Shown here piece after piece: positions 53,387-62,487 of a DNA stretch of 64,000 nt (positions are counted from its first letter, which is position 1; every line of letters begins with the position of its first letter). Source of the DNA: Streptomyces bluensis. Lineage in GTDB: Bacteria; Actinomycetota; Actinomycetes; Streptomycetales; Streptomycetaceae. A program made the position numbers and the translations under genes. The stretch is taken from assembly GCF_014650715.1 (NCBI RefSeq), contig NZ_BMVM01000005.1, positions 248,001-312,000 of the forward strand, written 5' to 3'. The notes beneath the pieces are model-generated. The model saw nothing but the letters and a program-made list of their open reading frames with translations, did not search any database and was not told the origin of the DNA.

Positions 53387-53427
53387 AGCGTCGACTCATG
53401 GGATGTCTTCTGTCGACAGGGGTGACG

Positions 53428-53439
53428 ACTTTCGAAAGT
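53428..53439. promoter_or_regulatory. perfect 12-bp palindrome upstream of GH95 gene
   Basis: ACTTTCGAAAGT lies 42 bases before the fucosidase ATG and overlaps CGAAAGTTTC, a form used by LacI-type regulators of hemicellulose genes. The rest of the 340-base gap up to the regulator at 53726 shows only G/C-rich hairpins and no gene. Confidence 0.5.
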
Positions 53440-53725
53440 TTCCCACGGCGGACCGGTCCGGCGTGGCCGCTCCATCCGCTCGTGCGGGGGCTCACCCGGA
53501 GCGCCGAGAATGTTGCTGTACTGGGTAGCCCCGAAGGGGGGGGCGGCCGCTCCGCCGACTCCGCTCTGCCTGTCCGGGCCGGGACGCTGCGCCCTCCCCG
53601 GGGCGGTGAACTGGGTGTGTCGTTTCGGGTCAGGGCAGAAAGATTGGATGAGTCGCGTCAACGCTGGGCAACGTTGCGGTCGTCAGCCGTTCCAGTTCGT
53701 CGCGGGCTCGGACTGTCCACCGGGT

Positions 53726-55594
53726 TCAGCCCCGGTAGCCCCGCAGCTTCCGGTACAGCGTGGCGCGGGCGATGCCCAGGGCAGCCGCCGCTCGGGCCTT
53801 GTTGCCGCCGTTGCGGCGGAGGGCCTCCAGGATGGCGGTGCGCTCGGCATGCTCCATCGGGCTGAGATGCCGGGTCGCGGGTCCCTCACGCACGGGGTCC
53901 GGCAGCTCGGCCCGTCCGACGGGACCCGTTGCGCGACGGGCCTCGGCCAACGCCCGTACGAGATGGGCGAGTTCGGTGACGTTGCCGGGCCACGGGTACT
54001 GCTCCAGGGCGTGCAGCGCGTCCAGTGTCCAGGTGAGAGGGGGCCGTCCCGGTGCGGACGTGGGAGCCAGCACCGGAAGCAACTCCCTTACGTCCTCCGG
54101 CCGTTCGCGGAGCGCGGGGAGCGTCACCGAGCGTGCGGCCAGGGTGTCCAGGAGCCGCTGGAGACACGGGCCCGGAGGCGCTCCGGGGGTGTAGGTGGCC
54201 AGCAGGGGGACACCTGGACGGGCGTCGAGCAACGAGTTGAGGGCCGCCGTGTCGGGCTGCGCGAGACGCTCGACGTGGCGGATGAGGAGTGGCCGGCCGT
54301 CCGCCAGTTCGCCGATCCCGGCGCCGAGTCCGCCTTCCGCCGCGTCCACGATCAATGGCCTCGCGACCAGCTCCCGTGCGAGCGAGGTCTTCCCGGTGCC
54401 GCGTTCGCCGACGAGCAGCAGGGGCTCCGGCGTCAGGGCCAACTCCGTCGCACGGCCGACCGCGTGTCGCCACGGCACCGACCGCCCGGCCAGCGACACG
54501 ACGGCACGCGCGGCCGAGGCCACAGGCGCACGCCCCACCCGCTCAAGCACGGCGACCGCACCGATGACGGAGCCCAGGTGCGGTACGGGCGTGACGGTCG
54601 CGGAACAGTCCGCGCCGTCCGGGAGCCGGATGCGGTACGGGGCTGACGGCGCCGAGCCGGCTGACGCTCCGGGCCCGGTGGCGGGACCGGAGGCCGAGGG
54701 CGGCTCTGCCTCGTTTCCGGCTTCTGTAGCGGTGGTTGTACCCGACCCCGAGTCGTCCTCGGACTCCGGCTGTGCCGCGCGGTCCGCGGTCCGCAGCAGT
54801 GCGACCGTGCTCCGCTCCAGGGCTTCCAGTCCCTCCGGTGACAGCAGGTGCCCCGCCGCCTCGCTGACGAGCCGGTTGCGTCCGTCGAGGGCCACAACCG
54901 CACGTCCCCGCTCCCGCATGGCCCGCAGATACGCGTCCAGCAGCACACGCTCCGCCGCCCGCGACCGTGCGAGGAGCTCCGCCTCGACGGCGCTCGCCGC
55001 TGCCTCGGCGAGCGGGGCCCCGAGATGCGGTGTGCACTCGCCGCTGAGCCCGGAGGTCACGGTCACCGTGCCCAGCGCCCGACCGGTCTCCGGCGCCAGC
55101 ACCGGCACACTGACCGCGGAGACGTCCTGCCACAGGTCGAGGAAGTGCTCGGGGCCGTGCACCTCGGCGCGGCGGCGGGTGCGCAGCGCGAGCGCCGCGC
55201 TGTTGTGACCGACCTCCTGCTCGGAGAGGTCACGGCGGCACGGGGCGTCCTGAGTGCTGCCGGCCGTCCACAGCACCCGTAGCCGCTCGTCGGTGAGCAC
55301 GAGCGCCGCCTGCCCGGTGCCGAGCGTCGGGGCGAGGCGTTCGAGCACGGGCAGGGCCGCGGTGAGCAGGGTGGATTCAGCCGGCCGTACCGGATGCCGT
55401 GGTGCCTCGGGCGCCGAGTCGGTCACGTCGTGCCGCACGCCGAAGAACCGGGCGCGCTTCCACGCGGCGACGACGTCGTCCGGCACGTCGTCCGGCAGTT
55501 GATGCCCCCTCAGGAACAGTTCGCGGGCCCTGCGCAGCGAAGCGAGGGAGGGGCGGACGCCGGGGTGTTCTGTGCTGGTCACAACGACACTCAC
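53726..55594 (-). CDS. AcoR-like enhancer-binding regulator (GAF, degenerate AAA+, Fis HTH)
   Basis: A 622-residue regulator. An N-terminal GAF-type region (EVGHNSAALALRTRRRAEVHGPEHFLDLWQDVSAVSVPV) and a linker are followed by an AAA+-like domain with Walker A VGERGTGKTSLARELV, then NAALNSLLDARPGVP-type and YPWPGNVTELAHLV segments. The C-terminus is a Fis HTH (ILEALRRNGGNKARAAAALGIARATLYRKLRGY). The GAFTGA loop that contacts sigma-54 is absent, and Streptomyces lack sigma-54, so it must act differently. It is divergent from the hydroxyquinol pathway genes, which it probably controls. Confidence 0.9.
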   Translation of the reverse strand: MSVVVTSTEHPGVRPSLASLRRARELFLRGHQLPDDVPDDVVAAWKRARFFGVRHDVTDSAPEAPRHPVRPAESTLLTAALPVLERLAPTLGTGQAALVLTDERLRVLWTAGSTQDAPCRRDLSEQEVGHNSAALALRTRRRAEVHGPEHFLDLWQDVSAVSVPVLAPETGRALGTVTVTSGLSGECTPHLGAPLAEAAASAVEAELLARSRAAERVLLDAYLRAMRERGRAVVALDGRNRLVSEAAGHLLSPEGLEALERSTVALLRTADRAAQPESEDDSGSGTTTATEAGNEAEPPSASGPATGPGASAGSAPSAPYRIRLPDGADCSATVTPVPHLGSVIGAVAVLERVGRAPVASAARAVVSLAGRSVPWRHAVGRATELALTPEPLLLVGERGTGKTSLARELVARPLIVDAAEGGLGAGIGELADGRPLLIRHVERLAQPDTAALNSLLDARPGVPLLATYTPGAPPGPCLQRLLDTLAARSVTLPALRERPEDVRELLPVLAPTSAPGRPPLTWTLDALHALEQYPWPGNVTELAHLVRALAEARRATGPVGRAELPDPVREGPATRHLSPMEHAERTAILEALRRNGGNKARAAAALGIARATLYRKLRGYRG

Positions 55595-55770
55595 CGTACC
55601 GGCCGCGGTTGAACCAGCAACAACCGCCTGTGGTTACCCGTTCGGTGGTCCACACCCACCGCCCGTGTTTCCCGGTTCGCGCCCCGCACCCACCGCCTTG
55701 AACGAGCGCGCCCACCGACCCGTACCCCGTACGTGCACCGTGCCGCCCCCAGCGCCGCACTGTCTCCGAC

Positions 55771-55787
55771 TGTCTCCAATTGAGACA
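55771..55787. promoter_or_regulatory. inverted repeat TGTCTC-N5-GAGACA before hydroxyquinol genes
   Basis: Perfect 6-bp arms, with an additional direct TGTCTC at 55761-55766, lie in the 263-base divergent region about 70 bases before the monooxygenase start. It is a likely binding site for the Fis-HTH regulator at 53726. Confidence 0.6.
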
Positions 55788-55857
55788 CCCATGCTCCCGC
55801 GCCCCCCTCCATGATCTTGAACGGTCGGCGCCTGTTCTCTGTCCCTGGAGCGTTCCC

Positions 55858-57615
55858 GTGCACACCGTCGAGCCCGATGTCGTGACCGACGTGCTGATCG
55901 TCGGCAGTGGCCCCGCGGGTGCCTCCGCCGCGCTCGCCCTGAGCACCTACGGCGTACCCCACATCGTCGTCACCCGCCACGCGCGTCTCGCCGACACGCC
56001 CCGGGCCCACATCACCAACCAGCGCACCATGGAAGTGCTGCGTGACCTCGGCGTCGAGCAGGAGGTCGTCGCGCAGGCCACACCGCAGCACCTGATGGGC
56101 AACACGACCTTCTGCACCAGCCTCGCCGGCGAGGAACTCGGCCGGGTCCGCTCCTGGGGCAACGACCCGCTCGTCCAGGCCGCGCACGAGCTCGCCAGCC
56201 CCACCCGCATGTGCGACATGCCCCAGCACCTCATGGAGCCGGTGCTCATGGACGCGGCCGTCGCCCGCGGCACGCGGCTGCGCTTCAGCACCGTGTACAA
56301 GTCCTTCGTCCAGGACGACGACGGTGTCACGGTCACCGTCGAGGACCGGCTGCGCGGCGACGAGTACACCATCCGCGCCAAGTACCTCATCGGTGCCGAC
56401 GGCGGCCGCTCGCGGGTCGCCGAGGACGCCGGACTGCCGATGGGCGGCCAGATGGGCGTGGCCGGCAGCATCAACATCGTCTTCGACGCGGATTTGAGCG
56501 AGTACACCGCTCATCGGCCGTCCACCCTCTACTGGGTGCTCGCCCCCGGCGCCACCGTCGGCGGCATCGGCGCGGGCCTGGTGCGCTGCGTCCGGCCCTG
56601 GAACGAGTGGCTGATCGTATGGGGGTACGACGTCACCGCGGGCGCCCCCGACCTGACCACCGAGTACGCCGAGTCCGTCGTCCGGGGGCTCATCGGCGAC
56701 GACGAGATCCCGGTGACCATCAAGTCGTCCTCGGCCTGGACCGTCAACGAGATGTACGCGCAGACGTACGCGAACGGCCGCGTCTTCTGCGCCGGGGACG
56801 CCACACACCGCCACCCGCCGTCCAACGGCCTCGGCTCCAATACCTCCATCCAGGACTCCTACAACCTGGCCTGGAAGCTCAGGCTCGTCCTCGACGGCAC
56901 GGCGTCCCCGAAGCTGCTGGACTCCTACACCGCCGAGCGCGCCCCGATCGGCAAGCAGATCGTCACCCGCGCCAACAAGTCCATCGGCGAGACAGCCCCC
57001 GTCTTCGAGGCGCTCGACGGGCTCTCCCCGCAGACCCCCGAGCAGCTGTGGGCCAACATCGCCGCCCGCAAGGAGGACACACCGGCCGCGGAGAAGCAGC
57101 GGGCGAAGCTGCGCGAGGCCATAGCGTTCAAGGTGTACGAGTTCAACGCACACGGCGTCGATCTCAACCAGCGGTACGTCTCGGACGCGATCGTCCCCGA
57201 CGGCACCCCCGACCCCGGCTTCGACCGCGACCCCGAGCTGTACCACCAGCCCACCTCCCGCCCCGGCGCCAAACTCCCGCACGCCTGGATCACCTCGGGC
57301 ACGCGCACCCTGTCGACGCTCGACACCGTCGGACAGGGCCGCTTCACCCTGGTCACCGGCATCGGCGGCGCGGACTGGGCGCGGGCGGCCGACGCCCAGG
57401 ACCTGGAGATCGCCACCGTCGTCATCGGGCCCGGTCAGGAGTACGAGGACCCGTACGGCGACTGGGCGCGGCTCAGCGAGGTGTCCGACGGGGGAGCCCT
57501 GCTCGTACGCCCGGACGGGTACGTCGCCTTCCGGCACGCGACGGCGGCCGCGTCCCCCGAGGACGCGGAGCGGTTGCTTACGGGCGCGGTGCGGCGGATC
57601 CTCGGACATGCCTGA
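55858..57615 (+). CDS. FAD-dependent aromatic monooxygenase (resorcinol/phenol hydroxylase type)
   Basis: About 585 residues. It has Rossmann motif VGSGPAGASAALAL, then GADGGRSRVAEDAG (DG fingerprint) and GDATHRHPPSNGLGSNTSIQDSYNLAWKL (GD motif), with a C-terminal thioredoxin-like domain. The relatives are 2,4-dichlorophenol 6-monooxygenase and resorcinol 4-hydroxylases. GTG 55858 has CTGGAG upstream; the longer frame lacks similarity. With the next two genes the predicted reaction is hydroxylation of resorcinol or a similar phenol to hydroxyquinol. Confidence 0.92.
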   Translation: MHTVEPDVVTDVLIVGSGPAGASAALALSTYGVPHIVVTRHARLADTPRAHITNQRTMEVLRDLGVEQEVVAQATPQHLMGNTTFCTSLAGEELGRVRSWGNDPLVQAAHELASPTRMCDMPQHLMEPVLMDAAVARGTRLRFSTVYKSFVQDDDGVTVTVEDRLRGDEYTIRAKYLIGADGGRSRVAEDAGLPMGGQMGVAGSINIVFDADLSEYTAHRPSTLYWVLAPGATVGGIGAGLVRCVRPWNEWLIVWGYDVTAGAPDLTTEYAESVVRGLIGDDEIPVTIKSSSAWTVNEMYAQTYANGRVFCAGDATHRHPPSNGLGSNTSIQDSYNLAWKLRLVLDGTASPKLLDSYTAERAPIGKQIVTRANKSIGETAPVFEALDGLSPQTPEQLWANIAARKEDTPAAEKQRAKLREAIAFKVYEFNAHGVDLNQRYVSDAIVPDGTPDPGFDRDPELYHQPTSRPGAKLPHAWITSGTRTLSTLDTVGQGRFTLVTGIGGADWARAADAQDLEIATVVIGPGQEYEDPYGDWARLSEVSDGGALLVRPDGYVAFRHATAAASPEDAERLLTGAVRRILGHA

Positions 57616-57655
57616 CGGGAACGGGCGGGACGAGCCGCGGAACCAGGGGAGCCGT

Positions 57656-58537
57656 ATGAGGACCGCATTCACCAGCGACATCACCGGGGCGGTCGTCGAC
57701 AGCCTTGAGGGCACGGCCGACCCACGGCTGCGCGAGGTGCTCGGCGCCCTCGTCCGTCATCTCCACGAGTTCGTCCGCGAGACCGAGCTCACCATGGCGG
57801 AGTGGGAGAGCGCCATCGGCTTCCTGACGGCGACCGGGCAGACGTGTACCGACACCCGGCAGGAGTTCATCCTCCTGTCGGACGTGCTCGGTGTCTCGAT
57901 GCTCGTCGAGACACTGGGCGCCGACCGCGGGGTGACCGGAGGGACCGGGGCGACGGAGTCGACGGTTCTCGGTCCGTTCCACCTGACCGAGTCGCCGGTC
58001 CGGGAGCTCGGCGCCGACATCGACCTGGTCGGCGGCGGCGAACCGTGCGTGGTCAGCGGCCGGGTACGGTCCGCGGACGGCACCCCGCTGCCGGGCGCCG
58101 TCCTCGATGTCTGGCAGGCGAGCGCCGAGGGCTACTACGACGTGCAGCAGCCCGGCGTCCAGCCGCCGGGCAACGGGCGGGGACTGTTCACAGCGGACGC
58201 CGAGGGCCGCTTCTGGTTCCGTACCTGTGTGCCGAGCCCGTACCCGATCCCCACCGACGGCCCCGTGGGTGACCTGCTCCGCGCGACCGGACGGCACCCC
58301 TACCGTCCCGCTCACATCCACTTCATCGTCTCGGCCGAGGGCCACGCGCCGGTCACCACGCACATCTTCGTGGCGGGCGGCGACCACCTCGACTCGGACG
58401 CGGTGTTCGCGGTCAAGGAGAGCCTCGTCCAGGAGTTCGCCGAGAGTGACGACCCTTCCCTGGCACGGGAGTTCGGCGTTCCGAACCCGTTCCGGCACGC
58501 ACATTTCGACCTTGTCCTGAACGCGGAGCCGTCGTGA
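57656..58537 (+). CDS. hydroxyquinol 1,2-dioxygenase (intradiol)
   Basis: A 293-residue intradiol dioxygenase. An N-terminal helical dimerisation domain (VRHLHEFVRETELTMAEWESAIGFLTATGQ) is followed by the beta-sandwich. Non-haem Fe(III) ligands are Tyr in GYYDVQ, Tyr in PSPYPIPTDGP, and His twice in RPAHIHF. ESTVLGPFHLTESP is typical of the hydroxyquinol branch. It cleaves hydroxyquinol to maleylacetate. ATG 57656 has AGGGGAG five bases upstream; the in-frame ATG 57608 overlaps the preceding gene and lacks a site. Confidence 0.93.
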   Translation: MRTAFTSDITGAVVDSLEGTADPRLREVLGALVRHLHEFVRETELTMAEWESAIGFLTATGQTCTDTRQEFILLSDVLGVSMLVETLGADRGVTGGTGATESTVLGPFHLTESPVRELGADIDLVGGGEPCVVSGRVRSADGTPLPGAVLDVWQASAEGYYDVQQPGVQPPGNGRGLFTADAEGRFWFRTCVPSPYPIPTDGPVGDLLRATGRHPYRPAHIHFIVSAEGHAPVTTHIFVAGGDHLDSDAVFAVKESLVQEFAESDDPSLAREFGVPNPFRHAHFDLVLNAEPS

Positions 58538-59601
58538 TGGAGTTCATCCACGAGGCCCGGCCGATGCGGGTCGTGTTCCGGTCCGGAGCCTCGGTGACCG
58601 CGGTGCCGGACGAGGCGGGCCGGCTCGGGCTGCGGCGGCTGCTGGTCGTGTGCGGTCCCCGGGGCGCGGCCACCGCACGGGCGGTGGCGGACTCCCTCGG
58701 TGACGCCTGCGCCGGGCTGCACCCCCAGGCCCGTATGCATGTGCCCGTGGAGGTGGCCGACCGTGCCGTCGAGGTGGCGCGTGCCGCGGGCGCCGACGGC
58801 TGTGTGGCCGTCGGCGGCGGCTCCGCGATCGGCCTCGGCAAGGCGATCGCCCTGCGCACCGGACTGCCCCTGATCGCCGTGCCGTCGACGTACTCCGGTT
58901 CCGAGATGACCCCGGTCTGGGGCCTGACCGAACGGGGCGTCAAGCGGACGGGCCGTGATCCGGCCGTGCTGCCCCGCAGTGTGGTGTACGACCCCGACCT
59001 CACCCTGTCGCTGCCGGTGGCTCTGTCCGTGACGAGCGGCATCAACGCGGTGGCGCACGCTGCCGAGGCGCTGTACGCGCCGGACGCCTCGCCGCTGGTG
59101 GCGCTCATGGCCGAGGAGGGCGCACGGGCGATGACCCACGCCCTTCCCGGACTGGCGGCCGACCCCGGGGACCCCCAGGCACGCGGGCGAGCCCTGTACG
59201 GGGCCTGGCTGTGCGGTGCCACGCTGGGCGCCACCACCATGGGCCTGCACCACAAGCTGTGCCATGTCCTCGGCGGTACGTTCGGTCTGCCGCACGCCGA
59301 GACGCACACCGTGGTCCTGCCGTACGTCCTGGCCCACAACGCCTCCGCCGCCCCCGAGGCCATGGCCGCCCTGGCCCGCGCCCTGGGCACCGAGGACCCC
59401 GCGCTCGCCCTGCGGAACCTCTCCGCCCGGTTCGGCGCACCCCGATCCCTCGCCGAACTCGGTCTGAGTGAGCCCGACTTGGCGGTGGCGGCAGGGCAGG
59501 CGGCGGGCCAGACGTACCCCAATCCCCGCAAGGTCACCGTGGACGGCGTGCGCGACCTGCTGAGAGCGGCGTACGAGGGGCGGGCGCCGGAGCCGTCGTG
59601 A
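58537..59601 (+). CDS. maleylacetate reductase
   Basis: A 354-residue iron-alcohol-dehydrogenase-like protein of the maleylacetate-reductase group. The NAD(P) region is VAVGGGSAIGLGKAIAL and IAVPSTYSGSEMTPVWG. The metal or active-site region is HHKLCHVLGGTFGLPHAETH. It reduces maleylacetate to 3-oxoadipate, feeding the TCA cycle. ATG 58537 overlaps the previous stop (TGATG); a GTG one codon earlier gives GTGA. It completes a three-gene lower pathway. Confidence 0.94.
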   Translation: MEFIHEARPMRVVFRSGASVTAVPDEAGRLGLRRLLVVCGPRGAATARAVADSLGDACAGLHPQARMHVPVEVADRAVEVARAAGADGCVAVGGGSAIGLGKAIALRTGLPLIAVPSTYSGSEMTPVWGLTERGVKRTGRDPAVLPRSVVYDPDLTLSLPVALSVTSGINAVAHAAEALYAPDASPLVALMAEEGARAMTHALPGLAADPGDPQARGRALYGAWLCGATLGATTMGLHHKLCHVLGGTFGLPHAETHTVVLPYVLAHNASAAPEAMAALARALGTEDPALALRNLSARFGAPRSLAELGLSEPDLAVAAGQAAGQTYPNPRKVTVDGVRDLLRAAYEGRAPEPS

Positions 59602-59750
59602 CGGCCACTGCCGCGGCCGGCCGCCCGAGCCCGCCGCCCCCGAGACCGGGACGTCTCACCGACGCTCCGACCACCTAGTCTGAACCTCTCACCGAGGTCC
59701 CGCCGATGTCCTGGCGCGACCTGAAAGACGAAAACTGAAAGGTGAACTTC

Positions 59751-60662
59751 ATGGCCCTCGGACTGCTCCGACGGCGACTCCTGGGTGCCTCCGCAGGCGC
59801 CGCAGGCCGCACGCTTCCGGTTCCGGCCGGCGCGGGTGCCGTCGTCCGCGAGGTCCTCGACCCCGTGAACCAGCCCATGGGCGCCGCCGAAGTGACGGTG
59901 ACGGAACTGCGCAGCCACCGGGTCGCGGCACGCGGCGCCACCGACCCGTACGGCTTCTTCACGGCCGTCCTGCCGCCGGGCAGCTACAGCCTGCTGATCG
60001 TGGCGGAGGGTCTGGAACCACACCGCGAGACCGTCGAGGTCGTCGCGGACAGCAGCCTGACCCCGGTGCGCGTGTGGCTCCAGACGGCCCGGCAGCTCGA
60101 ACTCCCGGTCCCCGGCACCTGGCTCTTCGACCCGCCGCACACGGCGATCCGCTTCATCGCCAAGCACGTCGGCATGGCCCATGTGCACGGCCGTTTCGAA
60201 CGCTTCGACGGCGGCATACAGGTCACCGAGGACGTGTCCCAGTCCCGTGTGCACGTGCGCATCGACGCGTCGAGCATCACCACGGGCAACAACACCCGGG
60301 ACACGCACCTGCGCTCCGCCGACTTCCTCGATGTCGAGCGCTACCCGTACATCGACTTCACCAGTACCCGCTTCGCCTACCGCGGCGGCAGCAAGTGGAC
60401 GCTGCACGGCACGCTGACCATGCACGGCGTGAGCCGGTCCGTCGCGCTGGACACGTCGTACCTGGGCATGGTCAACGGCGGATACGGCGAGGAACTGCGC
60501 TGCGCGGCCCTGGCCAGGGCGGAGCTGCACCGCGAGGACTACACCCTCAACTGGCGCACGATGCTGGCGCGCGGCATCGCGGTGGTCGGCCCGACGGTCC
60601 AACTGGAGCTGGACGTGCAGGCCATGTACCGCACCCACGACACACCGACGCCGCCGGAGTAG
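59751..60662 (+). CDS. YceI-family lipid/isoprenoid-binding protein with N-terminal Ig-like domain
   Basis: A 303-residue protein. Residues about 30-115 form a carboxypeptidase-regulatory-like beta domain (VVREVLDPVNQPMGAAEVTVTEL, ATDPYGFFTAVLPPGSYSLLIVAEG). Residues about 120-300 are a YceI lipocalin-like barrel (PGTWLFDPPHTAIRFIAKHVGMAHVHGRFERFDGGI, then NTRDTHLRSADFLDVERYPYIDFTST). YceI proteins bind polyisoprenoids. No clear signal peptide is visible although the N-terminus is Ala/Arg-rich. ATG 59751 follows AAAGGTG; the GTG three codons earlier is less likely. Confidence 0.9.
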   Translation: MALGLLRRRLLGASAGAAGRTLPVPAGAGAVVREVLDPVNQPMGAAEVTVTELRSHRVAARGATDPYGFFTAVLPPGSYSLLIVAEGLEPHRETVEVVADSSLTPVRVWLQTARQLELPVPGTWLFDPPHTAIRFIAKHVGMAHVHGRFERFDGGIQVTEDVSQSRVHVRIDASSITTGNNTRDTHLRSADFLDVERYPYIDFTSTRFAYRGGSKWTLHGTLTMHGVSRSVALDTSYLGMVNGGYGEELRCAALARAELHREDYTLNWRTMLARGIAVVGPTVQLELDVQAMYRTHDTPTPPE

Positions 60663-60707
60663 GCCCCACGTGGCGACACAGGCCCTGGGGCCACCCGCGT
60701 CGTCACC

Positions 60708-62393
60708 TCACGTGTGCGGCAGGGTCAAGGCGGAGTCCCCGTGCACCGTGATGCGCACCGGTGTGACGTCGACGGCGTCCACCGGTGACTCCCCGGTGCC
60801 GGGGTTGCGCGCGTAGCGCGGATGGGCGCCTCCGCTGATCTGCCAGCGTATGCGGTGACCCGCGGCGAACCGGTGGGCGGCGGCGCTCATCGGCACGGTG
60901 ACCTCGGAGGGGGTCTCGCCGGTCGTGCGCACCGGGGCCGTCCCGTCACAGACGTTGACGGAACGGCCCTGTGCGTCCACGTCGCAGAGGCGGGTGAAGA
61001 CGTCGGCGTGTCCGGTGTCGGTGGAGATGCTCAGCCGCGCGGAGACCGGGCCGATGACGTCGACGGGCTCGGTCAGCTCAGGGCCGGTGAACGTCAGGAC
61101 GTCCGCCCGGGCCTCCAGGGGGCCGTTGTCGCGAGGTCCGGCGGTGGGGGAGAGCAGGGGGCCGCCGAGGGACGGGGTAGGGTCCGCCGGGTCGTAGCGG
61201 ACGGAGGCCACGGGGCCGTGGTCCGTGGGGGCCTGCCGGATGAGGTGTCCGTCCGGAGCCGGAAACCATGCCGTGGTGGCGCCCGGGGGCTGCGGCCAGT
61301 CGTCGAGGTCCCGCCAGGTGTCGTCGCCGCCGACGTGCACGCGTACGGGGGTGGGGCGCAGCCCGGAGGGATCGCCGCACAGGTGCGCGCGCAGCCAGGC
61401 GAGGCTCTCGGTGAACACATCGGGCCAGCCCTGTTGCAGGGCGGAGGTGTGGGTCCAGGGACCGACGAGCAGGGCGGTCTCGCATCCCGCCTTGCGCAGT
61501 CGGCCGTACTGCTCGAAGGTCTGGTCGACCAGCGCGTCGCTCCACCCGGTGATCAGACCGGTGGGCACGCTCAGCCCCTCCGCGGCCTGCCCCAGCGACG
61601 CGCCGTGCCAGTAGGGATGTTCGGCGTCCGCATGCGCCATCACCTCGTCCAACCAGGGCACTTCGCCGCCGAGCGCCGACACGTGCGCCCCGCGCAGGGG
61701 CCGCGCGGTGGTGATCTCGCGCAGCCGGCGCTTCAGACGCAGTGTGGCTCTCACGAACGGTACGAGACCCCGGTGCTGGTACGTCATACCCGCGGCGACG
61801 GCGAGGGCGTTCTCCAACTGGAGCACACCGTTCGTGTGGAACAGGGCGTAGGGATCGTGCAGACCCACCTGCACGACCATCGCCTTCAGCTCGGGTGGCG
61901 GGTCCAGGGCCAGCGCCCACTGCACATATCCCAGATAGCTGGGACCGATCGTGCCCAGCGTGCCGGTGAACCAGGGCTGGGAGCGCAGCCAGGAGACCGT
62001 GGCCCGGCCGTCGGCGGCCTCGTTGCGCCACAGGTCGAACACACCGCCCGAGCCGCCGGTGCCGCGGCAGCTCTGCAGGACCACGTGGAAGCCCTGCTCG
62101 GCGAAGAGCACCCCGTACATCGGGGACCACGGCAGGCGCCTGCCGTAGGGCGAACGCACCAGGAGAGTGGGGAAGTCGCCCTCGGCGCGCGGGAAGTAGT
62201 GATCCGTGACCAGCGGGCTGCCGTCGGCGGCCGGAACAGTCAACTCCGGCTCCCAGCCGACCTCGTACCGCCTGGCCGGGAGACCGCGCCAGGTCGCCCG
62301 CAACAGCCGTGAGGACAGCGGCGGTTTCCCGGCGGGTGGTGTCCAGGACGGCCTGGACGCGGCGTCAGCGGCGTCGTGCGTGCGTGATGTCAT
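60708..62393 (-). CDS. CocE/NonD-family X-Pro dipeptidyl-peptidase-like hydrolase
   Basis: A 561-residue serine hydrolase. It has an alpha/beta hydrolase domain with nucleophile in IGPSYLGYVQW (GxSYxG), oxyanion region VRSPYGRR, Asp in GWSDALVDQ and His in GPWTHTSAL. It also has the C-terminal jelly-roll (PVDVIGPVSARLSISTDTGHADVFTRLCDVD) of the CocE/NonD group. Members hydrolyse esters or amides, including cocaine and beta-lactam side chains. GAGGAGGGG precedes the ATG. It is divergent from a TetR gene across a strong palindrome, so it is probably repressed by that protein. Confidence 0.92.
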   Translation of the reverse strand: MTSRTHDAADAASRPSWTPPAGKPPLSSRLLRATWRGLPARRYEVGWEPELTVPAADGSPLVTDHYFPRAEGDFPTLLVRSPYGRRLPWSPMYGVLFAEQGFHVVLQSCRGTGGSGGVFDLWRNEAADGRATVSWLRSQPWFTGTLGTIGPSYLGYVQWALALDPPPELKAMVVQVGLHDPYALFHTNGVLQLENALAVAAGMTYQHRGLVPFVRATLRLKRRLREITTARPLRGAHVSALGGEVPWLDEVMAHADAEHPYWHGASLGQAAEGLSVPTGLITGWSDALVDQTFEQYGRLRKAGCETALLVGPWTHTSALQQGWPDVFTESLAWLRAHLCGDPSGLRPTPVRVHVGGDDTWRDLDDWPQPPGATTAWFPAPDGHLIRQAPTDHGPVASVRYDPADPTPSLGGPLLSPTAGPRDNGPLEARADVLTFTGPELTEPVDVIGPVSARLSISTDTGHADVFTRLCDVDAQGRSVNVCDGTAPVRTTGETPSEVTVPMSAAAHRFAAGHRIRWQISGGAHPRYARNPGTGESPVDAVDVTPVRITVHGDSALTLPHT

Positions 62394-62403
62394 GGCCCCT
62401 CCT

Positions 62404-62430
62404 CTATTTTCGTACACTGTACGAGAATAG
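62404..62430. promoter_or_regulatory. 27-bp palindromic operator between CocE-type and TetR genes
   Basis: Arms CTATTTTCGTAC and GTACGAGAATAG (11 of 12 paired) flank ACT. It is 11 bases from the hydrolase ATG and 58 bases before the TetR start, the usual position and length for a TetR operator. A/T-rich arms stand out in this G/C-rich DNA. Confidence 0.8.
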
Positions 62431-62487
62431 AGCATGCTTGGATGACGTCGACAAGGGGCGCAGTGGCGAGGAGAGGACACGAGGACC

